This document shows, piece by piece, positions 30,567-39,286 of a stretch of 64,000 nt of DNA. Position numbers and translations under genes: made by a program. The DNA comes from Sphaerolaimus hirsutus (lineage: Eukaryota > Nematoda > Chromadorea > Monhysterida > Sphaerolaimidae). The notes beneath the pieces are model-generated. The model had not been told where the DNA came from and did no database searches. It saw nothing but the letters and a program-made list of their open reading frames with translations. The stretch spans positions 11,659,504 through 11,723,503 of the forward strand of contig OZ038460.1 in NCBI GenBank assembly GCA_964036195.1, in the 5' to 3' direction. Position 1 is the stretch's first letter, and each line of letters starts with the position of its first letter.

Positions 30567-30951
30567 GGGGCATGCCTAGTACGCACATCTGCCCGTTACG
30601 CACATTTGCCCGTTTTTTTCACTTGACACTTTTTCAAGTGATTTTCAGATATGAGTGAAGTGAAAAAAAGTTGCGCAATGACATTAGTGAACTTTTTTCA
30701 CTTCACTCATATCTGAAAATCACTTGAAAAAGTGTCAAGTGAAAAAACGGTCAAAATAGCCATTTTTCACAGTTTTTTTCACTTGACAATTTTTCAAGTG
30801 ATGTTCAAATATGAGGAAGTGAAAAAAGTTCACTAATGTCATTGCGCAACTTTTTTTCACTTCACTCATATCTGAAAATCACTTGAAAAAGTGTCAAGTG
30901 AAAAAATGGCAAATGTGCGTAACGGGCAGATGTGCGTATTAGTACACCCTC
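30567..30951. mobile_element. MULE-type MITE, copy B (9-bp duplication)
   Basis: 385 bp, essentially identical to copy A at 29118 (right tip ACACCCTC instead of ACACTCTC). Flanked by a perfect 9-bp duplication ATTCGGAAG (30558-30566, 30952-30960). Two independent insertions with different duplications confirm the element ends. Confidence 0.88.
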
Positions 30952-31099
30952 ATTCGGAAGCTCGAAAAGTAATCAAAAGGATTTGAAAATTAGAAAAGAA
31001 TTTCCGAAAAAAATCGAAAAGTCGTTTTATTTAGAAAAAAAACACACTTAAAAATTTAAAACACTTCTCTCCAGAGAGTTTGCCATCGTCAGCACTCAC

Positions 31100-31288
31100 C
31101 GTCCACAAATGCGGGCATCTGATGGGGCCACACCAGCAGCCCTTGGGCGGCGGCGGGACGACCGCGTGCGCCAACAGCCACAACGCCGCCAGCACCGCAG
31201 CCGTGATGCCCACAGTCAGCGTGAACGCCCGGCAGCTGGCCCGTTCACTGCTAGCCGCCGCTAGGAGAACGCACGACACTGAAAGCAC
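31100..31288 (-). CDS. Predicted minus-strand exon with transmembrane segment
   Basis: 63 codons in phase 0 at both ends, between an acceptor CTGTCGCAG (minus strand, upstream of 31288) and a donor ACG|GTGAGT (GT at 31099-31098). The encoded stretch has a Cys, then a clear membrane helix (FTLTVGITAAVLAALWLLAH), then VVPPPPKGCWCG and ends CPHLW. A GC-rich island in AT-rich DNA. It probably belongs to the same minus-strand gene as the disrupted exon at 31783-31900/50373-50620. A KASH- or tail-anchor-like end is conceivable, but I cannot identify the family. Confidence 0.5.
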
Positions 31289-31331
31289 CTGCGACAGACG
31301 CCGCAGCGGTAAATCTTGAATGACAAAAGCA

Positions 31332-31782
31332 TATAGCTGGAATTAGAGCTCGACGGAAAATTATGACACAACGGCGAATTATTTTTCACCGCAAAATTAT
31401 TTACAGAAGAATGGCGAATACTGCAGGGTTATAACTTTAGAGTTAAGTAGTCCTATAAATTGTCATTTATGTGTGTAAATTTCATTTCATCATTCATATT
31501 ATTTATATAGTAATTAATTTTGCGGTAAATTTTTGTCATCAAGGAAGATTCCAACGGAAAATTCTAACGGAAAATTACAAAAAAATTCACCGCAAAATTA
31601 TTTACTACATAAATAATAGGGATAATGAAACAATTTTTACACACATAAAAGACAATTAATTGGACTATTTAACTCTAAAGTTACAACAGTAACTCCATTC
31701 TTCTGTAAATAATTTTGCGGTGAAAAATAGTTCTCCATAATTAATAGTACTCTGTCATAATTAATTTGTCATTCCAGCTTTA
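31332..31782. repeat. Fold-back MITE with AGCTGGAAT tips
   Basis: Left TAGCTGGAATTAG and right ATTCCAGCTTTA tips are inverted. Long inner arms match, including TTTTTCACCGCAAAATTATT and TAACTTTAGAGTTAA blocks seen inverted on the other side. TA next to both tips suggests TA duplication. About 450 bp, AT-rich, non-coding. It lies right against the coding remnant at 31783. Confidence 0.75.
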
Positions 31783-31900
31783 GCGCGGCCATTTCGTCAC
31801 CAACCACTTGCGTCACTTTAAGGTAGCTGTCGAGCGACTTGACGTAGGCCCAGTCGACTTTATTCTCGACGTGTTCTGCGGCGGGCCCGTCGATGCGCAC
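31783..31900 (-). pseudogene. Disrupted minus-strand exon, downstream part
   Basis: The minus strand is open in a frame reading RIDGPAAEHVENKVDW and on to LDSYLKVTQVVGDEMAALK, hydrophilic and protein-like. First codon positions are purine-rich (22 of 29 counted), as in real coding sequence. At 31893-31900 the bases ATGCGCAC match ATACGCAC at 50365-50372, the two ends of an 8-bp hAT duplication. Taking out 31901-50372 puts this piece in frame with the open frame at 50373-50620. So the exon was split by the hAT-like element. Gene family not recognised. Confidence 0.55.
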
Positions 31901-32197
31901 CAGAGTCGTTAAAAGTACGGAACATTTTACAGGTATACTTGAATAGGTATAAAGTATTTCTCTTTACGCACACCCTAAATAGAGGAAACATGTAGTATTT
32001 TTTTAACTTCTACTCATGAGAGTACATTCCCTGGAAAAAGTAAAACAGTATTTTTGAGAAACTATGCCCGAATTTTCACTCAAAATCACTAATTTTGATA
32101 CCTTTTTGCACATTTTCACCTTCAAATTCACTAGTTCATGTACTTTTTGCTTATTTTCAGCTATTTTGGCTATTTCAGCTATATATTTGCTTATATA

Positions 32198-34834
32198 TGT
32201 GAGCAAAAGTGGGTGTCCAAAAATTGTAAAATTTCAAAAATTTTAAGTATAAATGTATATATAGTTCACTTAATGAATTTATGTAGAGGGTTGTTTACAC
32301 TTCCGAGCTTACAACAATTTAAACATTTCAGTTCTACTTCGACGATGGTTTTGGGCGATTCGGTGGGCGAACGTGGCGTTGACGTTTTCGGCTACGTCGC
32401 TGCGCTACGTTGGCAACGTGGCAACGTGCATTTCCGTTTTTCCGGTGCCCCATTGTGTTATGTGTGTTTTTTCTGGCCAAGGAAAGGATTGGAGGTATTG
32501 AGGATCTGACACAAAGTTGACGCTGTGATGTAAATAGTTGTTTTTATTTGTTTAGATTTTTTAATTAGGTAGTTTTTTTTTTAAGAAAGTGAGACAAGTG
32601 AATTGGCAACAATTTTAATTGTGACAGTTTAATTTAAAAGTAATTTTTACTAGCGGTTTGGATTACATAACAAAGTTTCGTTTATTTCCTCTAAGTAGAA
32701 AAGAGTGACGCTGCAGTTACGTGTCGTAGTGCGTGAATGGTCAGTGATAACTGAGGGCACATAGGTTGAATTTTGACTAACTCTCGTTGCATTTTTTTAC
32801 GTGAGGGTCGCGGCTATTGATCTAGTATGTACTGTGCATTCCTGCATTTCCGGATTGAAAAACAAAAAGTTAATTTACACGCGATTTTACAAAGGTACAC
32901 TGATTATAGAGGTGCGATGATGATTGGTGTTGAAAATGAGAGGTAATTAAAAGAATCGAGTCTAACTCGACAGGCATGATCGCATGTCTAAATGCCTACT
33001 CCCTTGGCTTGTTGTGAGAACAGCCCAGTCCGCCGATCTCATCGAAACAAGCACCCATACAGTGACAAGTGTACCTATTTTTGAGTGAGTTGAGCAGTTC
33101 GGTATTTTCGGGGTGTGGTTTTTGCACAGTGCGTATGGGATCAAAAAGCCGTGGCTGACTAATTAATATTCTGGTAGCAGAATGAGTGGTGTAGCAGCGA
33201 GAGTGGTTATATTCGTGATAAGTGCCTTCGGTAGTTAATGGCTGTTGCGTTTCGGCATGTGGCAGTGGATTCACTTGAGTTTGTTTTTTTGTTGTCGTTT
33301 TAAACTTCAAAAAGTCATGCAATCCAAACATGCATTTAAGCTACAAAGATTGAAATTTATCAACTTTCAAGTTGCCAATCATTTGCGTTCGTATTTCTGT
33401 TAAGCGTTATACCGACTTCATATTCGTTTTAACTTTAGGTTTGGTAGGGAATAGGTAAAACTCGAGTATGCTAATTTTTATTTGATTTTACGTTTGCAAC
33501 TTCGCTATTTTTTTATCTACCTAATCCTAGATTGATTTTTTTGTATTTCCCTTTCCCCTAGAAAACTGATAACTTGACATTTGGATATTTAGGAATTTAT
33601 GCAAATTTCGTGAGTGATCTTTATTATACAAAGAGATGAAATAATAAGCCGCTTGTTTTTCCTGTTTTTTCCCCGAATATTTTGATAAGTGTAAAGGTGA
33701 TCTGATTTGAGTGCGTAGTTATTTAATCACTCTGATAGAATTTCCGCTTAGCGTCTTTAAAACGGTACCGTAATTCATTTTTTCCTTGACAGTCAGTGTG
33801 AAAGTTAGTTCCATTCGCCTTACCGGTATCCTAATCTTATCATGGATTATCCCACTTACGACATTTTTTCGTTGTGCATTAATAATACGTGTGCTTCTTA
33901 CGCTTTGGATATCAACGTCATTTTCATTTATTATACGCTCTTTTTGCTGATGGGATTACTGTTCGCGTGTTTGTTTGTTTCGCTAATTGCTGTGTGTTTC
34001 CCCGTTCGTGGCGGTGGTTTTGGGATTTCGGTAGAGTTCGCTGAGTAAAATTTGAATCGCCCGCCATTTTTTTCGCGCTAAAACAGGTTTTTACAGTATC
34101 TCGTGTGTTTTTCCTGTTCTTTTTATTCTTGTCGCATTCGTTCATTTTCTCATTTTCTATTTTTATCCTCGCTCTTGTTCCCAACCCGATTTTTGGCGCG
34201 TGAATTCTTTGTGTTTTTGTGTAGTTGATCGACGTATCCTGTAAACTGACGCCGTGAATAATTTTAGGTATGCCCGTTTTAAAATTCCGTGTGTCTGTAA
34301 AGTCGTTTGTAAGCATGCTTCTCGTGGTATGTGGAAGTGTTGTCTGGACTTGGCTTATGTTGTTGCGTATAAAAGCGTACCGTAATTTAGAGTAGGGGTC
34401 GATTCAGTCGAAATTGCTTCGGTTTCATTTTCTTGGAGTTTTTTCGAAGGTTTTGTGCCGCTGGTTAGAAGCTCGTTCTCAGTGTGTTCCCTGTGCTCTA
34501 TCTAAATGTGTGAATTCTGAGTCTAAAAATCGCCTAAAATAAAATCTCTTCTAAAAACTTCGGACCCCTTGGTGTAAATTAGACATTCAACTAATTGCTG
34601 GTGCGTTGATAAAAACGCCATTCGCTAAAAAGCTAACTTAATTGACGTAGCGTACACCTGTGATATTCACTTCGGTGAATTCACCATTGTGCGTTGCGAA
34701 TTCAATCGGTAGTCGCTTTTCCGTTGCCTTACTTTGTTGCTCATCCAACGAGTAGGTGTGAGATCGGTAAAACTTGGCAGTTTGCCATAGTGGAATTTGG
34801 TTGAGTAAAAAGTAGCCGGTGAAAATTCATGACA
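32198..34834 (+). repeat. 5' LTR, copy 2
   Basis: 2637 bp, TGTGAG...GACA. A few per cent different from the copy 1 LTRs, with small indels, but identical by eye to its own 3' partner. TATAAAAG at 34368-34375. Contains the U3 ORF at 33842. A second plus-strand frame near 32343 begins with ATG only in this copy type and is not conserved in copy 1, so it is not called. Confidence 0.96.
33842..34048 (+). CDS. U3-encoded small membrane protein, copy 2 5' LTR
   Basis: The 68-codon ORF again, preceded by ATC-type context (TATC ATG G). Relative to copy 1: Val to Ile in the hydrophobic stretch plus five silent changes. Predicted single-pass membrane protein with one N-x-T site. Lies upstream of the promoter in this LTR, so it is unlikely to be expressed from here except by upstream transcripts. 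Confidence 0.55.
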   Translation: MDYPTYDIFSLCINNTCASYALDINVIFIYYTLFLLMGLLFACLFVSLIAVCFPVRGGGFGISVEFAE

Positions 34835-34836
34835 AC

Positions 34837-34852
34837 TGGTAGCAGCGAGTGG
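34837..34852 (+). other. Primer-binding site, copy 2
   Basis: TGGTAGCAGCGAGTGG, 2 bases after the LTR, identical to copy 1. Fits the 3' end of initiator tRNA-Met. Confidence 0.8.
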
Positions 34853-35359
34853 TTTGTTTAATATTCCCAGTGAGTTCAGGCGACTGATCACCGTTTGACA
34901 ATCGCTGGTGAGAACAAACGAACCACCGCCCGGCTGGAGGAACGGAAGGCTACCCGATCGACGCAACCGATAAGCACGGATATTTTTGTTTTGGGACGCG
35001 AAACTGACGAAATTATTAGTGGGCAAAAAAGGGAAAAGCGGAAAAGTAAGAAAAAACCGAAATCGGTTCAGTTCAGTACGGACGCGCACTGTTCTGAACC
35101 GGGAACCGCTGAGTTGAGTGACGAACCTAACGACTTTGACGTCAACTGCTGGGTGGACGCGGAAGGACCGGTCCCTGAAAGAGGTGCGGAGGAGTCATTC
35201 CCGACCTGTGAGCAAGGCAAGCCAAGTGCGGGTGCGGAGGTGCCATTCCCGACCGTAGGGCAAAGTAAGTTAGGGCACCGAAGCGCGAGTGCCGGGTACC
35301 GAAGCGCGAGTACCCAGTCGTCGAGTGAGTGTGTGTTTTTCCGGTATTCTACCTTGAGT
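34853..35359 (+). promoter_or_regulatory. Leader, copy 2
   Basis: Counterpart of 12959-13465: donor consensus TGGTGAGA (GT at 34908-34909) and the acceptor-like motif TTTTTCCGGTATTCTACC then TTGAG ending 1 base before the gag ATG at 35360. No ATG in the open gag frame upstream. Confidence 0.45.
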
Positions 35360-38300
35360 ATGGCGCATGCGAGCGGTAGTGGTGTGAACACGGGTCCCGA
35401 TGTGGTGCAATTGTTGATTCAAGCGAAAAATTTGACTTTGAATCAAATTAATTCGTCGATAGTGGGGAATTCGGTTCAGGGGTCAGAATGGAACCTTAGC
35501 CAGGTCGTGACTCAAACGGTGAGTATTGCCGCTTATTTGTATAATCAGCGACCCATGAGTTCTTTGGAAAATGGGAACATGAGTGATAATGACGAAAAAT
35601 TAGTGTCATTAGTAAAGTTAGGTGTTGACTGCTATAATTTGCGAAATGATGTGAGTCAAATTGCGGACGCGATTAATGCATTTGCTGAGTATATTCATTT
35701 AGAAAAGCCTGATATGCAAGCGATTAATTCTGTAATTAGCGCTGTTTCTAATTCGGGAGGGTGCTCTACCGCTACCACACCACCTATACCTGCTGTGAGT
35801 ATGATTGCTACTAGTAGGGAGGGTTATGCTGCTGCCATGACCGCGCTTACTGGACAGGTGATACCTTTTAAGGGGCGCGCTGATGATAAATTTGCTGATT
35901 GGCGTAAAAATTGGGACGCAGTTTGTGAGGCGTTGCAAATTCCGACGGATGAGCGAAAATCGCTGCTTCCGGTTTATTTGCGTGACAGCGCGCGTTCGAT
36001 TTACATGTCGCATAAGAGTGAATTGATTAATTTAGATTATGAGGAGTTTATGGACGCTTTGGAACGTTATTATACTAACCCCATTTCGGAGCATCATGCG
36101 CAAAGGGAAGTGATTAGTAGTGAGCAGGGCGAAGATGAAGATGTGTTAAATTGGTCAGTGCGGCTGGAGAAGATTATAAAACGCGCTTTCCCGAAACTTT
36201 CAAAAATTGAACGCGAAAAGATGGCAGTGGCGAAATTTGTCAGTGGATTGTATCCTGACATCCGTAGGAATGTATCTATTACTGCTGGGGCTAAGTTTCA
36301 AGACGTAGTCAATAATGCGCGCACGCAAGAAAGTTTTCTGGAAATTGATAAGGACAAAGTGGGTGGTAAGAAAAAGTCAAAATCCAACGCTGAATTAGTT
36401 TCAGAGGCCACCAATTCGGTAATCGAGCGAATTTTTGCTTTAGGGGGTGCGGGAGCTTTCGGAAATTCCCCGCTCGTTCCGGCGGCGGCGGAAAATCCAA
36501 AGTTTGAGGAACAGCGACTGAAATTGGAAGAACTTTCTAGGCAGTTAGAGGATAAGGATAAGCGTTTAGTTGACTTGGAAAAGCAGTTGATAGGTAACAA
36601 TGCTGCGAAACCAGTTTCCAAATTTAGGCCGCGTAAATTTGATGAGGGCTGTTATGAATGTGGGGCAGATGATCACTTTCGCTCTGATTGTCCTAAATTG
36701 ACAGAAGAGGAAAAAGCGCGCTTTAGAAATTTTCGGCGCGGGCCGCCGCAGCGACCGATGAATAACTTCAGAGGTCCAGCGAATATGATGCGCTCTGCAC
36801 AGCAACCTGTATATTCCATGCAAGCGCCGCCTTACCTGTATTATCCCCCTCCCGCGCAAGTGTCAACTACTAGTTGGTCTCCAGTGCAACAAGTTCAATC
36901 ATCGCAAATGGCCATTGCGGCCCCTCCGTCAACTGAATTGACTGCGTTAAATCCGACGCGCGTGTCTGCGAACTCAGTGAATCATGCACGCAGCGTACAA
37001 GAAAGTAAGGAATATGTGCGCATGATTAGGGTTGTACCGGGTCTTGAAAGTTCAGATGAGGAAGCAGAGGATCCATGCAATCCGCCTGAAATAACGCCGC
37101 AAGAACATCAATTCATGCTCGAAAGAGAGGCTTGGATTATGCCTTGGGTTTATGCGCGTTCGTTAGATAGCATGATTTTTCGAACAAAGTGGTGGGCTCA
37201 ATTGCAACATATGGGGTTGCAGGGGTTGAATATAAGCGGGTTTTGTGAGCATGCTGATGAGCATCCGCATGATGACCCTGAGGACACGTTGACGTACGTT
37301 AAGTTAGAAGCGCTGCTAGAATTGACCATGCATACATTTATGTGTGAACCGCCGGACATTAGTTTGTCGCGAACGTCATCTGACTCTGAATTGTATGTGT
37401 TGTCCGAGTATTGTGAAGCGAGCGTGCCGACTTTGTACCGAACGTGGTCGGAACCGAGTATGTTACCCAGTGTGTTGAACCGTGTGTTTTTCCTGTGCTG
37501 TCTATTTACGTTTTTTGCAAGTGCTGACGCTCTGGGTGTTCCAAGTGGTGGCGTTGTTAAGAAAAAAGGAGTGTCAGATGAATGGATTTTGACCGTGCGA
37601 AATTTTCTTGAGGGATTTATCGCTGGAATGTGTACTTCCGTGTTTTTGAGATATATTCTGCCCGCTTTGTGTGAATTGGTGTTGTATTTAGTGTTCACAG
37701 TGTGTGATTGGATAAAAATGAGAGTGTTGCGGGTTCAATTAAATCGCATGTTAGCAATAGAAAATAGGCGCAATCCTGCAAGGGGTGCGACCCCCGTGAC
37801 ACCGCCGCAAAGGTTAAATCCAGTTAGCGCTGACAGTTCAGGGTATAATGCCGATATTGAAGAAACGCCAGTGAGTAGATTTAAGCGTTTGCCGCCGCTG
37901 CGCGTTCCTAAAGGTTCTGCCGTCATGGAAAAGGTGAATGTAGTCACGCTGACCAGTGAAGAAATTGCGAACATCAAAAGTATTACGGCTAAGCGTAAAG
38001 AACTCGTGCCAATTTACTATAGTCCGTCGATTACGGTAGAAATTGAGGGGAATGAATACAAAAGGTGTCTGTTGGACACAGGTGCGATGAGGTCATTGTG
38101 CAGCCCGCTGGTGTTGGCTAGGCATCGAAATAATTGCATAGCGTTTGATGAGGTCACGCCTGTGGGGGGATTGCAAAGCGCGTCTCAATGCAAATTGCAA
38201 ATTGAGGGTCAGTTGGAACTTCAAGTGATGATTACTGGGAAAGCGTTTTCTATTGTATTTCAGGTGATTAGCGGCTTGTCGGACGACATTTTATTAGGCG

Positions 38301-39286
38301 CTGATGTATTGAGGCATATGGTTATTGATATGCCTGCGCGCGAGTTGCGAATTGAGAGTGGCGATGCGCGTAAAAAGTTGACTGTGCCTTTTGACAACCC
38401 AGCGCCTGTAGTGCAAGAACGGCATATTTATGCAGTTGTGACTGAACCGACTGAAATTAAGCCGCGGCATGAAACGATAATTAGTGCGAAATTATCTGAA
38501 CCAATTGATGAATTGACGTTTGCGATTGAGCCTTTGAACGAATTTCATGTGAAAACGGGTGTGTTTGCAGCTAATGCTGTTTATGAAAGCGCGAGTGAAT
38601 TATTTCCGGTGAGGTGTGTTAATGTGACTGAGGTGCCAGTAAAGTTGCAGGTGGGCCAGAAAATTGCCATCGTAGAGCCAGTGGAGTGTGTTTTACAAGT
38701 GCGACGAGGTGATCCGCCTGCTGAGTGGGTGCGAGAGTGCCGCGAGCGTGATATGAGTTTTACCGATACTATACTTGAAGCTAGTGAGGAAAAAGTACCA
38801 ACGAAGGGCACTGTACCTTCAAAAGCAGCGAATACGACTATGAAAGTGGTTTGTGCCGATGGGAGGGAAATGGATTTTGAAGTACCGGTTGAATTGGACG
38901 AAATTAAGCGCCAGCAATTAAAAGAGTTAATTTTGACTCATCAGGATGCTTTCGCCAGGGATAAGTATGATTTGGGATACAGCGAATTGGTTGATTATCG
39001 ACTTCAGTTGACTAGTAAAATTCCGGTCGCGTGTCGAATGTATAGGTTGAGTTTGGATGACCAGCAGTACTTAGAAAAGCATTTAAGTTGTCTGCTTGAG
39101 CATGACGTCATTGAACACAGTACGAGTCCGTACTGCGCGCCGACATTAGTTGTTACTAAGCCGGATGGTGCCAAGCGCATGGTGATAGATTATCGACGAT
39201 TAAATGCAGTAGTTCACGCTCCCCAATTTCCGCTGCCCAGATTAGACGATACAATAGAGTCATTGCACAGTTGCAAATATTTTTAG
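35360..39286 (+). CDS. Gag-Pol, first part, copy 2
   Basis: 1308 codons, co-linear with copy 1 (13466-17392): gag helical region, CCHC knuckle, the acidic insert with two hydrophobic stretches, DTGA protease and the start of RT. Ends at TAG 39284-39286 directly after TTT. The following bases allow a tRNA-Phe to re-pair one base further on TTT, with the rest of RT in that +1 frame. Differences from copy 1 are scattered and many are silent. Start chosen as the first ATG in the frame. Confidence 0.9.
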   Translation: MAHASGSGVNTGPDVVQLLIQAKNLTLNQINSSIVGNSVQGSEWNLSQVVTQTVSIAAYLYNQRPMSSLENGNMSDNDEKLVSLVKLGVDCYNLRNDVSQIADAINAFAEYIHLEKPDMQAINSVISAVSNSGGCSTATTPPIPAVSMIATSREGYAAAMTALTGQVIPFKGRADDKFADWRKNWDAVCEALQIPTDERKSLLPVYLRDSARSIYMSHKSELINLDYEEFMDALERYYTNPISEHHAQREVISSEQGEDEDVLNWSVRLEKIIKRAFPKLSKIEREKMAVAKFVSGLYPDIRRNVSITAGAKFQDVVNNARTQESFLEIDKDKVGGKKKSKSNAELVSEATNSVIERIFALGGAGAFGNSPLVPAAAENPKFEEQRLKLEELSRQLEDKDKRLVDLEKQLIGNNAAKPVSKFRPRKFDEGCYECGADDHFRSDCPKLTEEEKARFRNFRRGPPQRPMNNFRGPANMMRSAQQPVYSMQAPPYLYYPPPAQVSTTSWSPVQQVQSSQMAIAAPPSTELTALNPTRVSANSVNHARSVQESKEYVRMIRVVPGLESSDEEAEDPCNPPEITPQEHQFMLEREAWIMPWVYARSLDSMIFRTKWWAQLQHMGLQGLNISGFCEHADEHPHDDPEDTLTYVKLEALLELTMHTFMCEPPDISLSRTSSDSELYVLSEYCEASVPTLYRTWSEPSMLPSVLNRVFFLCCLFTFFASADALGVPSGGVVKKKGVSDEWILTVRNFLEGFIAGMCTSVFLRYILPALCELVLYLVFTVCDWIKMRVLRVQLNRMLAIENRRNPARGATPVTPPQRLNPVSADSSGYNADIEETPVSRFKRLPPLRVPKGSAVMEKVNVVTLTSEEIANIKSITAKRKELVPIYYSPSITVEIEGNEYKRCLLDTGAMRSLCSPLVLARHRNNCIAFDEVTPVGGLQSASQCKLQIEGQLELQVMITGKAFSIVFQVISGLSDDILLGADVLRHMVIDMPARELRIESGDARKKLTVPFDNPAPVVQERHIYAVVTEPTEIKPRHETIISAKLSEPIDELTFAIEPLNEFHVKTGVFAANAVYESASELFPVRCVNVTEVPVKLQVGQKIAIVEPVECVLQVRRGDPPAEWVRECRERDMSFTDTILEASEEKVPTKGTVPSKAANTTMKVVCADGREMDFEVPVELDEIKRQQLKELILTHQDAFARDKYDLGYSELVDYRLQLTSKIPVACRMYRLSLDDQQYLEKHLSCLLEHDVIEHSTSPYCAPTLVVTKPDGAKRMVIDYRRLNAVVHAPQFPLPRLDDTIESLHSCKYF

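Noticed and set aside
32138-32509. Plus-strand ORF in the left part of the copy 2 LTR
   Set aside because: The internal ATG is absent from copy 1 LTRs and an indel shifts the frame there; no sign of selection.
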